From NCBI GenBank assembly GCA_021771695.1, contig JAETON010000020.1, positions 1-43,765 of the forward strand: a stretch of 43,765 nucleotides of DNA, given 5' to 3'. Positions 33,692 through 43,217 of this stretch are shown in pieces. The notes under the pieces were generated by a model. It had not been told where the DNA came from. It ran no database searches and worked only from the letters and a program-made list of their open reading frames with translations. The number at the start of each line of letters is the position of its first letter. The first letter of the stretch is position 1. The translations under genes and the position numbers were made by a program. The stretch comes from Lachnospiraceae bacterium. GTDB taxonomy: Bacteria; Bacillota; Clostridia; Lachnospirales; Lachnospiraceae.

Positions 33692-33720
33692 TTGACAAAA
33701 CAGGCAATTCCGAGTAAAAT
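33692..33720 (+). promoter_or_regulatory. Promoter of gdpP
   Basis: -35 TTGACA (33692-33697), a 17-nt spacer and -10 TAAAAT (33715-33720). Confidence 0.85.
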
Positions 33721-33746
33721 AGAAGAGAAGTTGAAGGAGAGTTTGT

Positions 33747-35762
33747 ATGCAAAACAATAATCGAAAGATGTTAGAACATTTTATTTCGCGAACTAAAATT
33801 TATTTATTTGTTATCCTTATGCTATTAATTGCCATTTGTATTCAAGACCCAAGATGGATTATTCCTAGTCTTGCCTTGTTTGCAGCTCTATTGGTATATG
33901 CAGGGTTAACTGACCGTAAACGAAAGAATGAAATTTCAGAAACCATACAAGATTTAACCATAACCGTTGACTCAGCGGCCAAAACCAGTTTAATTAATTC
34001 ACCATTTCCCTTAGTCATTTTAGAAACGAATGGCACGATTATTTGGCGAAGTGCAAAATTTGTTTCAGAATTTGCTAGCCAAGACATTAAACAAGAACTA
34101 GATGAATTAACCCTTGATTTAAAAACAGAGTTTACTAATCGTAAAGAACCAAACGACAAAAGCATTCATCGACAGTTTATCTTAGGAAAGAAAACTTATC
34201 AAATTGTAGGTCGTTTTGTGAATTCCAAAAAAGCCAACCGTGAAAAATCAGAATATACCATGATATTGTATTTTATTGATATTACTGAAAATTTAAAACT
34301 TCAAAAAGAATACAATGACTCAAAATCCTGTGTAGGAATTATCATGATTGATAACTACGAAGAAAATATGCAAATGATCGAAAGTGAAGAAAAGCCACAA
34401 TTAATCGCAGAAATTGATAAATGTATTTATGAATGGACCAACGATTCAAATGGAATTTTACTAAAATCAGATCGTGACCGTTATGTGTATTTATTTGAAC
34501 AACGTTATTTAGAACAAATCAAGAAAGATCGTTTCAGTGTACTCGATAAAATCAAAGAAATTAATAGTAAATCCAATGTGCCATTTACCTTAAGCATAGC
34601 TGTATCTAATGAAGGAAAAACCGACAAAGAAAAATACAAATCAGCTCAAACTGCGATGGACATTGTTTTAGGGCGTGGAGGAGATCAAGCTGTCATCCGT
34701 CAAAATGAAATTTACAAATTTTTTGGAGGAAGAGCCCAAGAAGTAGAAAAGCGAACCAAAGTAAAAGCCAGAGTAGTAGCCCATGCGCTAGAAAACTTGA
34801 TACGCGAATCAGACAAAATCATGATTATGGGGCATACCAATCCTGACATTGACGCCATGGGGTCAGCCATGGGGATTTATCGTTTAGCCAAAGAGTTAGA
34901 TAAAAACGCGTATATTGTCACCAGTGATCAATCCACTACCTTACAAAACTTCAAAGAATCATTAGCTAAAGAAGTAGAATACGAAGACATTTTAATCAGT
35001 AAAGAAGTAGCCGAAGAAAACGTAGACGAAAACACACTATTGGTCATTGTAGACACACATAAAGCAACATACGTAGAAGCACCAGAACTATTAACTAAAA
35101 CTAAAAAAGTAGTTATCATAGACCATCACCGAAGAAGTGCGGACTACATCGAAAACGCAACACTTACTTTCCAAGAGGTATATGCTTCCTCAGCAGCAGA
35201 ATTAGTCACCGAACTATTGCAATATGCAGAAACAAAAATCAACTTAAGAACCATAGAAGCAGAAAGTCTATATGCAGGAATCATGATGGACACCAAAAAC
35301 TTTACGTTCAAAACAGGAGTAAGAACCTTCGAAGCAGCAGCCTATTTACGAAGATGTGGAGTAGACATCATTCGTGTCAAAAAATGGTTCCAAAGTGACT
35401 TGCCAAGTTTCAATCGCATTGCGGAAATCGTCAAAAATGCAGAAATTGTTAATGACAGCATAGCCATAGCATTATACAATCGAAAAGCCAAAGACGCTAA
35501 CCTAATCTGTGCCAAAGCAGCAGACGAATTACTCACCATCAGCAACATAACAGCATCCTTCGTATTAGGCAAATTAGGAGACAAAATCTGCATCAGCGGA
35601 AGATCCATAGGAGACATCAACGTACAAATCATCCTCGAAAAATTAGGAGGTGGAGGTCACATCACACTAGCTGGAGCACAAGTTGAAGGAATGACCATAG
35701 AAGAAGTAAAACAAGAATTAATCATTCGTATTAATGAATACTTTACCGAAATAGAAAACTAA
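33747..35762 (+). CDS. gdpP: Cyclic-di-AMP phosphodiesterase GdpP (DHH family)
   Basis: Membrane-bound enzyme that hydrolyses the second messenger c-di-AMP and so affects cell-wall homeostasis, potassium balance and beta-lactam tolerance in Firmicutes. The 671 residues are arranged as in YybT/GdpP: two N-terminal transmembrane helices (about 14-52), a PAS-like domain (about 85-180) and a degenerate GGDEF domain (LGRGGDQ at about 311, no intact GGDEF). The DHH domain has GHTNPDIDAMGS (H363, D367, D369) and IDHHRR (D459-H460-H461). The DHHA1 domain has GGGGH (634-638). All metal ligands expected for activity are present. AAGGAGAG precedes the ATG. Usually gdpP is followed by rplI and dnaB; here a pilin-like gene intervenes. 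Confidence 0.95.
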   Translation: MQNNNRKMLEHFISRTKIYLFVILMLLIAICIQDPRWIIPSLALFAALLVYAGLTDRKRKNEISETIQDLTITVDSAAKTSLINSPFPLVILETNGTIIWRSAKFVSEFASQDIKQELDELTLDLKTEFTNRKEPNDKSIHRQFILGKKTYQIVGRFVNSKKANREKSEYTMILYFIDITENLKLQKEYNDSKSCVGIIMIDNYEENMQMIESEEKPQLIAEIDKCIYEWTNDSNGILLKSDRDRYVYLFEQRYLEQIKKDRFSVLDKIKEINSKSNVPFTLSIAVSNEGKTDKEKYKSAQTAMDIVLGRGGDQAVIRQNEIYKFFGGRAQEVEKRTKVKARVVAHALENLIRESDKIMIMGHTNPDIDAMGSAMGIYRLAKELDKNAYIVTSDQSTTLQNFKESLAKEVEYEDILISKEVAEENVDENTLLVIVDTHKATYVEAPELLTKTKKVVIIDHHRRSADYIENATLTFQEVYASSAAELVTELLQYAETKINLRTIEAESLYAGIMMDTKNFTFKTGVRTFEAAAYLRRCGVDIIRVKKWFQSDLPSFNRIAEIVKNAEIVNDSIAIALYNRKAKDANLICAKAADELLTISNITASFVLGKLGDKICISGRSIGDINVQIILEKLGGGGHITLAGAQVEGMTIEEVKQELIIRINEYFTEIEN

Positions 35763-35819
35763 CAGGTAGGGAAATAAAGGGGACGCCCTTTTCTTCCCTA
35801 TTTAAAATTTCCCTATCTA
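35763..35819. repeat. REP-like family A copy 2
   Basis: TAGGGAAATAAAGGGGACGCCC begins the unit (core at 35779-35788), followed by TTCCCTATT and TTTCCCTATC. It starts directly after the gdpP stop. It resembles the left arm of 2447-2528 but lacks the matching right arm. Confidence 0.75.
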
Positions 35820-35994
35820 AATCAAAATATTTGGTGGGGATTTTTACGTTTTTCGACTTAGTGTTTGGAACTAAACAGGTAAACATAGATAGCTACAAAC
35901 TACAATTGTAGTAATATCACAAATTTAGCTATGGTCATCTTTCACTAAGTTAAAGGTATAAAAGTTTTCAAAATAAAAAATTAATCCAATAATC
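35820..35994. other. Intergenic stretch before the pilin-like gene
   Basis: No gene is seen. A small palindrome CTACAA-ACTA-CAATTGTAG lies near 35900, and TAGCTA motifs near 35892 and 35928 form a loose inverted pair. Confidence 0.35.
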
Positions 35995-36023
35995 TTGTTA
36001 AATCAAAAATTGTATAATATAAT
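35995..36023 (+). promoter_or_regulatory. Promoter of the pilin-like gene
   Basis: -35 TTGTTA (35995-36000), a 17-nt spacer and -10 TATAAT (36018-36023). It leaves a leader of about 90 nt. Confidence 0.65.
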
Positions 36024-36121
36024 AAAGATATTCAATAATAAATAGATAAAAAGAGCAAAATTTCTAAGAAGTAAAAATTGGCTTGTTTTTATCTAATACA
36101 GGATACAAAGGAGGAATTTAG

Positions 36122-37423
36122 ATGAAAAGAAAAGTAGAAACAAATTATGGAATAACCTTAATCGCATTAGTAATTACCATAATTGTTCTTCTTATTTTAG
36201 CAGGTGTCACAATAGCTACGCTAACAGGGGAAAATGGAATATTAACTAAAGCGACTAAGTCAAAAGAAGACACTGTAATTGGCAGAGAAAAAGAAGAAAT
36301 AGTAGTAGCACAGAATGGAGCAAAGACAGATAATTTAGGGCAAATAGTAACAGCAGAGGAATTTAACGATCAATTTACTGCGAATGGAACAAAAGCAACA
36401 GCAAGTGGTTCAAATCCAATAAAAGTAACTTTTACTGAAACAAATCATGTATATGAAGTGAACGAACAAGAGGAAATCCAAGGACCAATCGTAAACGTAG
36501 CCAGCCAAATAAAAGTAGGAGACTATGTAAATTATGTACCGAATGGATTAGATACACAATATACTACGAATTATGATTTAGTAACTATACCAAATCAAAC
36601 CATGCATGTACAAACTGATTTAAAATGGAGAGTATTATCCATAGAAGCTGACGGAAAGTTAACCCTGATTAGTGATACCCCAACATCCGAAACATTAGAA
36701 TTAGGTGGGATAGATGCCTACAATGAAGGGCAAACAATTTGTGATAAAATGAGTGAATACTTGTATTCTTATGGAGATGCGATAAAGGCGAGAAACTTAA
36801 AATTATCAGACGTAAAAAAGACATTTACAGAGCAAACGATAAATATAATTGAAAATTCAACCAATAAAGAAGGAATAAAATATGGTGAAACGAAAGAATA
36901 TTTCAGTAATTTAAATTTTCCTGCTCGATTAATTAATGAAAAATATCCAGTCGTAGATGGGGCACCATCAGATTGGGAAGACGATCATGAAAAAGAAGCT
37001 GGAATTGATTATTCTCGTTTTAGAGTAGAACAGGCAGAATCTTCTTTAATTATTCCTCAAACTGCGATACAATTAAAAGAAATTAATGAGAGCCATTTTA
37101 AAAATAAAATCTATTACGATATGTTTATTCATAGTCCAGAGGCAAATTGGAATTACTTTTTAGCTAGTAGGTGTATTGATTTAGGAACAAGTTATGCTAC
37201 CTATGGATTGCAAAGATTTATTATAGGAATGATTACTAGTACAGCTACATATGCTTCTAATCAAACTGACTTAGATAGAGCCTATATTTCGACTGAAGCA
37301 GCCTTAAGACCAGTTGTTCAAGTAGAAAATTATTATCAAGTAGATACTAGTACATATGAGAATGGAAGAGATGAAAATGGGGTATGGCAATTAGAATTTG
37401 AACTAATTAATCATCCTGCTTAA
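36122..37423 (+). CDS. Pilin-like secreted protein with prepilin-type N-terminus
   Basis: Secreted or surface protein of 433 residues. The N-terminus MKRKVETNYGITLIALVI runs into a long Ile/Leu/Val helix (about 10-33) followed by TGENGILTKA. This is the type IV prepilin/pseudopilin-like leader that is very frequent in gut Clostridia. Cleavage is expected after the Gly at position 10 if a prepilin peptidase exists in the genome. From about residue 125 comes VGDYVNY, then WRVLSIEADGKLTLIS (about 168-183) and a late EAALRPVVQVE (about 400-410). This order recalls the C-type-lectin/FGE-like (DUF6273-type) domains attached to such leaders; that match is inference. AAAGGAGG precedes the ATG. It interrupts the usual gdpP-rplI adjacency, with its own promoter and terminator, which suggests an acquired cassette. 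Confidence 0.75.
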   Translation: MKRKVETNYGITLIALVITIIVLLILAGVTIATLTGENGILTKATKSKEDTVIGREKEEIVVAQNGAKTDNLGQIVTAEEFNDQFTANGTKATASGSNPIKVTFTETNHVYEVNEQEEIQGPIVNVASQIKVGDYVNYVPNGLDTQYTTNYDLVTIPNQTMHVQTDLKWRVLSIEADGKLTLISDTPTSETLELGGIDAYNEGQTICDKMSEYLYSYGDAIKARNLKLSDVKKTFTEQTINIIENSTNKEGIKYGETKEYFSNLNFPARLINEKYPVVDGAPSDWEDDHEKEAGIDYSRFRVEQAESSLIIPQTAIQLKEINESHFKNKIYYDMFIHSPEANWNYFLASRCIDLGTSYATYGLQRFIIGMITSTATYASNQTDLDRAYISTEAALRPVVQVENYYQVDTSTYENGRDENGVWQLEFELINHPA

Positions 37424-37429
37424 GAACAT

Positions 37430-37465
37430 AAATCCTTTTGGGGAATAGTCCCGGAAGGATTTTTA
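37430..37465 (+). terminator. Terminator of the pilin-like gene
   Basis: AAATCCTT and AAGGATTT arms, with inner GGG/CCC, are followed by T-runs. Confidence 0.8.
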
Positions 37466-37486
37466 TTTTTAATTTTCTACTATAGG

Positions 37487-37515
37487 TTGAAAAATTCCCC
37501 AAAATGAGGTAAAAT
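37487..37515 (+). promoter_or_regulatory. Promoter of rplI-dnaB
   Basis: -35 TTGAAA (37487-37492), a 17-nt spacer and -10 TAAAAT (37510-37515). Confidence 0.75.
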
Positions 37516-37542
37516 ACAAAAATAAGAAAGGCGTGATGAAAA

Positions 37543-37995
37543 ATGAAAGTAATCTTAAAAGCAGATATCAAAGGAGTAGGAAAAAAAGACGAAGTAATTA
37601 ACGCATCAGACGGTTATGCGAGAAACTTTTTATTTCCTAAAAATTTAGCCATAGAAGCAAACACTGAAAACATGAGCAAATGGAAAGCAAAGCAAGAATC
37701 CAATCAATATAAAAAAGATCAGGAAAAAGAACAAGCTAAAAGAACAGCAGAAAAGCTTTCCAAACTTACTGTAATCATTCCCGTAAGAAGTGGGGAAAAC
37801 GGAAAAATTTTTGGAGGAGTATCCTCCAAAGAAATAGCAGAAACACTACAAAAAGAATACAACATCATGGTTGACAAGAAAAAAATTGACTTAAAAGAAA
37901 CCATCAAAACCATAGGAGTAAAAACAGTTGAAATTCGTTTATTTGAAGGCGTAATTGGAAAAGTTAAAATTGATGTACGACCAACTGAAAAATAA
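37543..37995 (+). CDS. rplI: 50S ribosomal protein L9
   Basis: Large-subunit ribosomal protein that binds 23S rRNA near the L1 stalk and helps reading-frame maintenance. The 150 residues fit the family: an N-terminal domain [17 protein letters not shown], with the signature [16 protein letters not shown] (about 25-40), a long connecting helix rich in Lys/Glu/Gln (about 41-75), and a C-terminal domain with [14 protein letters not shown] and [23 protein letters not shown] lies upstream of the ATG. It is cotranscribed with dnaB 95 nt downstream, the conserved order in Firmicutes. Confidence 0.96.
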   Translation: MKVILKADIKGVGKKDEVINASDGYARNFLFPKNLAIEANTENMSKWKAKQESNQYKKDQEKEQAKRTAEKLSKLTVIIPVRSGENGKIFGGVSSKEIAETLQKEYNIMVDKKKIDLKETIKTIGVKTVEIRLFEGVIGKVKIDVRPTEK

Positions 37996-38090
37996 AAAAG
38001 CAAAACTAATCAAATTTTATTTATCAAGAGAAACTCCTACCAACGAAAGAATGAAAGTAAAAATAGTGAAGAGCAAAAAAGGAGAAAACT

Positions 38091-39425
38091 ATGGAACTAG
38101 GAAAAGTACCACCACACGACTTAGAAGCCGAACAAGCTGTATTAGGAAGTATGTTAACTGACCGTGATGCAGTAGCCTCTAGTATCGAAGCCTTAAAACC
38201 AGACGATTTTTACCGTGAGGACAATCGAGCAATCTACGAAGCTATGTTAAATCTATACACAAGAGCAGAGCCAATTGACCTAATTACCGTAAAAGCAGAA
38301 TTAGAATCAATGGGCAAATTTGAACAAGTTGGTGGACTAGAATATTTAGCAGAACTTCCCGACAAAGTTCCCACCACAGCTAATGCCATCAAATACATCA
38401 AAATCGTAGAAGAAAAATCAGTTCTCCGCCACTTAATCAAAACAGCCAATGAAATCGTAGAACTAGGTTATGATCCAACAGAAGACGTAGAAGACATCAT
38501 GGAAGGAGCAGAAAAGAAAATCTTTAACCTAATGCAAGACCGTAACCAAAAAGGTTACACTCCAATTAAAGACGTTCTAGTTGATAGTTTTACTCAATTA
38601 GAAGAACTCTACAATCGAAAACAACACATTACAGGAGTGCCAACAGGTTTCTCTGATCTAGACTATCGTACAGCAGGTCTGCACGGATCAGAACTCATCC
38701 TCATTGCTGCCAGACCAGCCATGGGAAAATCAGCCTTTGCCCTAAACATAGCCACTAATGCGGCAGTCAGAGCACACGTACCAGTCGTTTTATTTAGCCT
38801 AGAAATGTCAAAAGAGCAAATGGTTAACCGTATTTTATGTAGTGAAGCTATGGTAGACAGCAACAAAGTCAGAACTGGAAAACTAGAAGAAGAAGACTGG
38901 GCAAAACTAGCAGGTGCCATAGGACCACTATCAGAAGCAGATGTCTATATAGACGACACACCGGGAATTTCGGTCATGGAAATTCGTGCCAAATGTAGAA
39001 AACTAAAACTAGAAAAAAACATCGGTATGGTAGTTATCGATTACTTGCAATTAGTACAAGGAAGTAACAAACGAAACGGTAGTAGAGAGCAAGAAATATC
39101 AGAAATCAGCCGATCCCTAAAAATACTAGCCAAAGAACTAAGTGTACCAGTCATCGCCCTATCCCAGCTATCTAGAGCGGTAGAACAAAGACCAGACCAT
39201 AGACCAATGTTATCTGATTTACGTGAATCAGGGGCCATCGAGCAAGATGCCGATATCGTCATGTTCCTCTATCGTGACGACTACTACAACGAAGACAGCG
39301 AAAAGAAAAACATAGCCGAAATCATCATAGCCAAGCACAGAGGAGGATCAACAGGAACCGTAGACCTAGGATGGCTAGGAAGTTACACCAAATTCGTCAA
39401 CCTAGAAAGACGATTTGATGACTAA
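38091..39425 (+). CDS. dnaB: Replicative DNA helicase DnaB
   Basis: Hexameric helicase that unwinds DNA at the replication fork (named DnaC in Bacillus subtilis). The 444 residues contain the N-terminal primase-interacting domain (PPHDLEAEQAVLGSML), a linker (about 155-180), and a RecA-like motor domain. That domain has Walker A ARPAMGKSAFA (about 206-216), SLEMSKEQM, VVIDYLQLV (Walker B, about 310-318), the LSQLSRAVEQR loop and DLRESGAIEQDADIV. No intein or insertion is seen. AAAAGGAG precedes the ATG. The following intergenic region contains repeat A copies and no obvious separate terminator. Confidence 0.96.
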   Translation: MELGKVPPHDLEAEQAVLGSMLTDRDAVASSIEALKPDDFYREDNRAIYEAMLNLYTRAEPIDLITVKAELESMGKFEQVGGLEYLAELPDKVPTTANAIKYIKIVEEKSVLRHLIKTANEIVELGYDPTEDVEDIMEGAEKKIFNLMQDRNQKGYTPIKDVLVDSFTQLEELYNRKQHITGVPTGFSDLDYRTAGLHGSELILIAARPAMGKSAFALNIATNAAVRAHVPVVLFSLEMSKEQMVNRILCSEAMVDSNKVRTGKLEEEDWAKLAGAIGPLSEADVYIDDTPGISVMEIRAKCRKLKLEKNIGMVVIDYLQLVQGSNKRNGSREQEISEISRSLKILAKELSVPVIALSQLSRAVEQRPDHRPMLSDLRESGAIEQDADIVMFLYRDDYYNEDSEKKNIAEIIIAKHRGGSTGTVDLGWLGSYTKFVNLERRFDD

Positions 39426-39454
39426 AAAAGAGGGAGAGAGAAAAGGGAAGAGAG

Positions 39455-39645
39455 AAGAGGGAAAAAAAGGGGACGCCCTTTTTTTCCCTATTGTTTTTTT
39501 CCCTATTTACAAATTAATGATATAGATATTTTAATTTAGAGATAAGAGATAAGAGACAAGTGGCAAAATTAATTGTTTCAATTTAATTTACTAGGAAAAA
39601 ACAATAGGGAAATTTTAGATAGGGAAAAAAAGGGCGTCCCCTAGA
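39455..39645. repeat. Pair of opposed REP-like family A copies (BIME-like)
   Basis: GGGGACGCCC (39469-39478) and GGGCGTCCCC (39632-39641) lie in inverted orientation about 150 nt apart. Each is flanked by GGGAAAAAAA or TTTTTTTCCC tracts. The outer arms match the palindrome at 2447-2528, so this looks like that element with an AT-rich insert in the loop. The right copy ends about 15 nt before the tilS start and so overlaps its leader. Confidence 0.8.
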
Positions 39646-39661
39646 GAAAGGGTAATCATAC

Positions 39662-40657
39662 ATGAAAGAAAAAGTATTCCAAACCATAAAAAAATATAAC
39701 CTAATTGAGCCAAAGGATAAGATATTACTTGGCGTATCTGGTGGACCAGATTCACTGGCTATGCTTACTCTTTTTCAAGAGATGAGGCAAATGCTTGAAA
39801 ATGAGTTGCCATTTACGTTTGCTGTTGCTCATGTTAATCATGGGATCCGCCCAGAAGCTGTTCGAGATGAGGAGTTTGTTCGTGATATTTGCGAAAAAAA
39901 TGAAATTGATTTTTATTCTGTTTGTATAGATGTGGCAAATATTGCTCATACTAAAAAAATAGGAATGGAGGAAGCAGGAAGAAAGGAACGTTATCATTTT
40001 TTTGATCAAGTAGCTAAAAAAATTGGAGCCAATAAAATTGCTACTGCTCATAACCAAAACGATAAAGTAGAAACAATGATCATGAATGTACTTCGTGGTA
40101 GTGGTATTTCTGGCTTGAAGGGAATAGAACCAATACGAAACGGCAAATACATTAGACCATTATTAGAATGTAACCGAGACGAAATAGAACAATTTTGTGA
40201 AGAAAACCACCTTCAACCTAAAATTGATCAAACTAATTTTGACAATACGTATACGAGGAACAAAATACGTAATGTGGTCATTCCGTATTTACAACAAGAA
40301 TTTAATCCGAATATCTTAACAACCATGGATCGCTTAGCTAAAATCGTTACCGAAGAAGAAGAATATATGGATAAACAAGTACAAAAAATCTATACGGAAA
40401 TCAAGGAAACAGAGGATAAGCATACCATTATTTTATCTTTGCCAAAGTTCAATTCCCAAGAAAAAGTGATAAAAGCAAGAATCATTTTATATACTATAAC
40501 AAGGCTTTTAGGAACTGCCCAAGGGATAGAAAAAATACATATAGAAGATATCATTAAACTAGCACAAAATAATAGAGGAAACAAATGGCTCATGCCAAAT
40601 AAAAAAATAAAAGTTTTCGTAAAAAAGGGTCAAATTTCTTTTTGGGTTCAAGAGTAA
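39662..40657 (+). CDS. tilS: tRNA(Ile)-lysidine synthase
   Basis: Modifies C34 of the AUA-reading tRNA-Ile to lysidine, using ATP and lysine, so that the tRNA decodes AUA and not AUG; essential in most bacteria. The 331 residues start MKEKVFQTIKKYNL. The PP-loop SGGPDS is at 26-31, followed by HVNHGIRPEA, AHNQNDKVETM and GIEPIRNGKYIRPLL, all typical of TilS. At 331 residues it is shorter than the roughly 430-470 of many TilS proteins and appears to lack the C-terminal tRNA-binding domain, as in some compact family members. AAAGGGTA lies upstream of the ATG. In most Firmicutes hpt follows; here the next gene is ftsH. Confidence 0.92.
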   Translation: MKEKVFQTIKKYNLIEPKDKILLGVSGGPDSLAMLTLFQEMRQMLENELPFTFAVAHVNHGIRPEAVRDEEFVRDICEKNEIDFYSVCIDVANIAHTKKIGMEEAGRKERYHFFDQVAKKIGANKIATAHNQNDKVETMIMNVLRGSGISGLKGIEPIRNGKYIRPLLECNRDEIEQFCEENHLQPKIDQTNFDNTYTRNKIRNVVIPYLQQEFNPNILTTMDRLAKIVTEEEEYMDKQVQKIYTEIKETEDKHTIILSLPKFNSQEKVIKARIILYTITRLLGTAQGIEKIHIEDIIKLAQNNRGNKWLMPNKKIKVFVKKGQISFWVQE

Positions 40658-40717
40658 TGATCCGTAAAGGCTTAGAGACTGCTTGAAAGTTGTCACAAAA
40701 AAGTTACAAAAAAACAC

Positions 40718-40746
40718 TTGAAAAAGGAAAAAATCTATGGTATAGT
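40718..40746 (+). promoter_or_regulatory. Promoter of ftsH
   Basis: -35 TTGAAA (40718-40723), a 17-nt spacer and -10 TATAGT (40741-40746). The leader of about 70 nt holds an imperfect hairpin (GAAGTAAGCCTTCTT with AAGAATGGTAACTTC, about 40770-40805) just before the ribosome binding site. Confidence 0.75.
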
Positions 40747-40824
40747 CCAAGCAAATACGTTAAATTGCTAGAAGTAAGCCTTCTTCCTAAAGAATGGTAA
40801 CTTCAAGAAAAGGGAGGAATTATT

Positions 40825-42636
40825 TTGAAAAATGGCATAAAGACATTGGCGATGTGGTTAATTATCGGAATTATTTTCCTAATTGTCTTATCATCCGTCA
40901 TTGAAAATTCAAACACAAAATTAAAGTATTCAGATTTAATCAACAAAATGAATGAAGGAAAAGTAGAGTCCATTCAGATTGAGGCAGATGGTAAAACAGC
41001 TACTGTGGCGTTATCAGATGATAAAATCAAAAAAGAAGTAAATATACCTAATATGGAAAACTTCATGAACTACTCAGAAGAGTTTATCAAAAATGGATCA
41101 TTTACCTTAGAAGAAAAATCACAATCTATATTTGTTACGATTCTTAGTTTATTAACACCATTTGGATTATTAATTATTTTCTTCATTTTCTGGTTCTTCA
41201 TGATGGGAGGGTCAGGAAACAATCAACCAGGAGGAAAGACCTTAAGTTTTGGAAAAAGCAAAGCGAGAATGATGACACCTGCTGATCGCAACAAAATTAC
41301 GTTTGAAGACGTAGCTGGTGTAGATGAAGAAAAAGAAGAATTGCAAGAAATTGTTCAATTCTTAAAAAATCCAAAGAAATTCACCGATATGGGAGCAAGA
41401 ATTCCTAAAGGAGTATTATTAGTAGGCCAGCCGGGTACTGGTAAAACATTACTTGCCAAAGCAGTAGCAGGTGAAGCAGGAGTTCCTTTCTTTATCATCA
41501 GTGGATCTGACTTCGTAGAAATGTTTGTTGGTGTAGGTGCATCTCGTGTAAGAGACTTATTCGAAGAAGCCAAGAAAAATGCTCCATGTATTATTTTCAT
41601 CGATGAAATTGATGCTGTAGGACGCCAAAGAGGGGCAGGTCTAGGGGGAGGACACGACGAAAGAGAACAAACCCTAAACCAATTGCTAGTGGAAATGGAT
41701 GGATTCTCAGACAACGAAGGCGTTATCGTATTAGCAGCAACCAACCGCCCAGATGTATTAGACAAAGCCTTACTACGTGCAGGAAGGTTTGACCGTCAAA
41801 TCGTAGTAGGAGCACCAGACGTAAAAGCAAGAGAACAAATCTTAGAAGTTCATAGTCGAAAAAAACATCTAGCAGATGATGTTGACCTAAAAATCATTGC
41901 CAAAAACACATCAGGATTTTCAGGAGCTGACCTAGAAAATGTATTAAATGAAGCAGCATTATTAGCAGCCAGAAGAAATTTAACTGAAATTGGAATGAGA
42001 GAAATCGAAGATGCCATGGTAAAAGTAACTATGGGACCAGAAAAGAAAACAAGAGTCAGAAGTGAAAAAGAAAATAAATTAGTATCATATCATGAAGCAG
42101 GTCATGCCGTAGTTAGCCATTACTTAGAAACGCAAGACCCAGTTCACCAAATATCCATTGTTCCAAGAGGAATGGCAGGAGGATACACCATGTATCGTCC
42201 AACAGAAGACAAAAACTTCATGTCCAAAACGGAAATGGAAGAAAACATCGTTTCTTTACTTGGTGGACGTGTGGCTGAGGCACTAATTTTAAATGATATT
42301 TCAACAGGAGCAAGCAATGACATTGAACGAGCAACCCAAATTGCTAGAAGTATGGTAACCAAATACGGAATGAGTGAACGAATTGGAACATTAATGTTAG
42401 GTTCAGACCAAGGAGAAGTCTTCTTAGGAAGAGACTTTGCTCAATCCAAAACCTATTCCGAAGAAACAGCTAGCATCATTGACGAAGAAGTAAAACGTAT
42501 TATTGATCAGGCTTATCAGCAAGCAAAACAAATTTTAACTGATCATATCGATAAATTACACGCTGTTGCTGGAATTTTATTAGAAAAAGAGAAAATTGAA
42601 TCAACAGAATTTGAAGCAATTTTTACTAATGTTTAA
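40825..42636 (+). CDS. ftsH: ATP-dependent zinc metalloprotease FtsH
   Basis: Membrane-anchored AAA+ protease that degrades misfolded membrane proteins and short-lived regulators. The 603 residues contain two transmembrane helices (about 8-26 and 103-128) flanking a small extracellular domain. A Gly-rich linker is followed by the AAA module, with Walker A GQPGTGKT (from 201), Walker B IIFIDEID, and [20 protein letters not shown] with the arginine fingers. The peptidase domain has the zinc site HEAGH (423-427). The start is TTG at 40825, supported by AGGGAGG 7 nt upstream; no nearby ATG gives a better site. The short C-terminus lacks the long tail found in some homologues. It is monocistronic, with its own promoter and a weak terminator. 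Confidence 0.96.
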   Translation: MKNGIKTLAMWLIIGIIFLIVLSSVIENSNTKLKYSDLINKMNEGKVESIQIEADGKTATVALSDDKIKKEVNIPNMENFMNYSEEFIKNGSFTLEEKSQSIFVTILSLLTPFGLLIIFFIFWFFMMGGSGNNQPGGKTLSFGKSKARMMTPADRNKITFEDVAGVDEEKEELQEIVQFLKNPKKFTDMGARIPKGVLLVGQPGTGKTLLAKAVAGEAGVPFFIISGSDFVEMFVGVGASRVRDLFEEAKKNAPCIIFIDEIDAVGRQRGAGLGGGHDEREQTLNQLLVEMDGFSDNEGVIVLAATNRPDVLDKALLRAGRFDRQIVVGAPDVKAREQILEVHSRKKHLADDVDLKIIAKNTSGFSGADLENVLNEAALLAARRNLTEIGMREIEDAMVKVTMGPEKKTRVRSEKENKLVSYHEAGHAVVSHYLETQDPVHQISIVPRGMAGGYTMYRPTEDKNFMSKTEMEENIVSLLGGRVAEALILNDISTGASNDIERATQIARSMVTKYGMSERIGTLMLGSDQGEVFLGRDFAQSKTYSEETASIIDEEVKRIIDQAYQQAKQILTDHIDKLHAVAGILLEKEKIESTEFEAIFTNV

Positions 42637-42653
42637 TATAAAGGGAAAAAAGT

Positions 42654-42675
42654 ATAGATAGAAATCTATGTTTTT
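42654..42675 (+). terminator. Weak terminator after ftsH
   Basis: 6-bp stem ATAGAT/ATCTAT with AGAA loop, followed by GTTTTT. Partial readthrough into the small downstream gene is possible. Confidence 0.5.
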
Positions 42676-42740
42676 ATCTGAAGTAGACCATGCAAAATAT
42701 CCGAATGTAACTCAAAAATATCGTTTTGAGGAGGTAATCG

Positions 42741-42899
42741 ATGAATAAACTAAGTAAAATCCTTATAGGTGTTATTGTTATTTTAATTATTGTACTTGCA
42801 ATGGTTACCGTTAAATACTTAAAGCAAAGAGACTTGATTTACGAATATATGGGAAACTACAATTTTTCAGCTGAAAAGGTAAACAATTCTATAAATTAA
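42741..42899 (+). CDS. 52-residue single-span membrane peptide
   Basis: Short gene with a strong ribosome binding site (GAGGAGG, 6 nt before the ATG) and 52 codons. The protein begins MNKLSKIL, has one hydrophobic helix (about 7-26, rich in Ile and Val), then KYLKQRDLIYEYMGNYNF and ends in a polar tail. Small hydrophobic proteins beside ftsH are sometimes regulators or substrates of the protease, but this is inference from position. No family is recognised. A clear terminator follows at 42924-42963, which supports a real transcription unit, probably reached by readthrough from ftsH. Confidence 0.65.
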   Translation: MNKLSKILIGVIVILIIVLAMVTVKYLKQRDLIYEYMGNYNFSAEKVNNSIN

Positions 42900-42923
42900 A
42901 AAAATAAAATTCTTAAAAACTTA

Positions 42924-42963
42924 AAAAAGGGCAAGTAATCAAGTAAAAAATTACTTGTCTTTT
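42924..42963 (+). terminator. Terminator of the small membrane peptide gene
   Basis: Arms GGCAAGTAAT and ATTACTTGTC around a 10-nt loop, followed by TTTT. Confidence 0.75.
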
Positions 42964-43217
42964 GTGATATAATAGAAATACAAGATAGTAAGTTGTTGCT
43001 GAGGTTGTGTTTAAAATTATAAAGGAAAATGAAGTTAAATTTAGAATGAGTATATTGTTTTTAATATGCTCATTTCTATTATTTTATTATAAAAAACTTT
43101 ATTGTATAAATTTCTTTCATGCATTTAATTATGTGAATTAAATAAATTATTGTATAATATAAGTAGAGCTCTATATATTGTAAACTATCAAATAAAAAAT
43201 GTAAGGAGGGAATTGTC
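42964..43217. other. AT-rich boundary region before the recombinase
   Basis: No gene. Contents: a hairpin at 43042-43078 (AGAATGAGTATATT with AATATGCTCATTTCT), a -10-like TATAAT at 43153-43158 without a good -35, and the palindrome TAGAGCTCTA near 43164-43173. If a mobile element begins here, its attachment site should lie in this stretch, but no repeat pair can be tested inside the window. Confidence 0.4.

Noticed and set aside
37955-38161. 68-codon frame between rplI and dnaB
   Set aside because: It overlaps both genes in another frame and has no ribosome binding site of its own.
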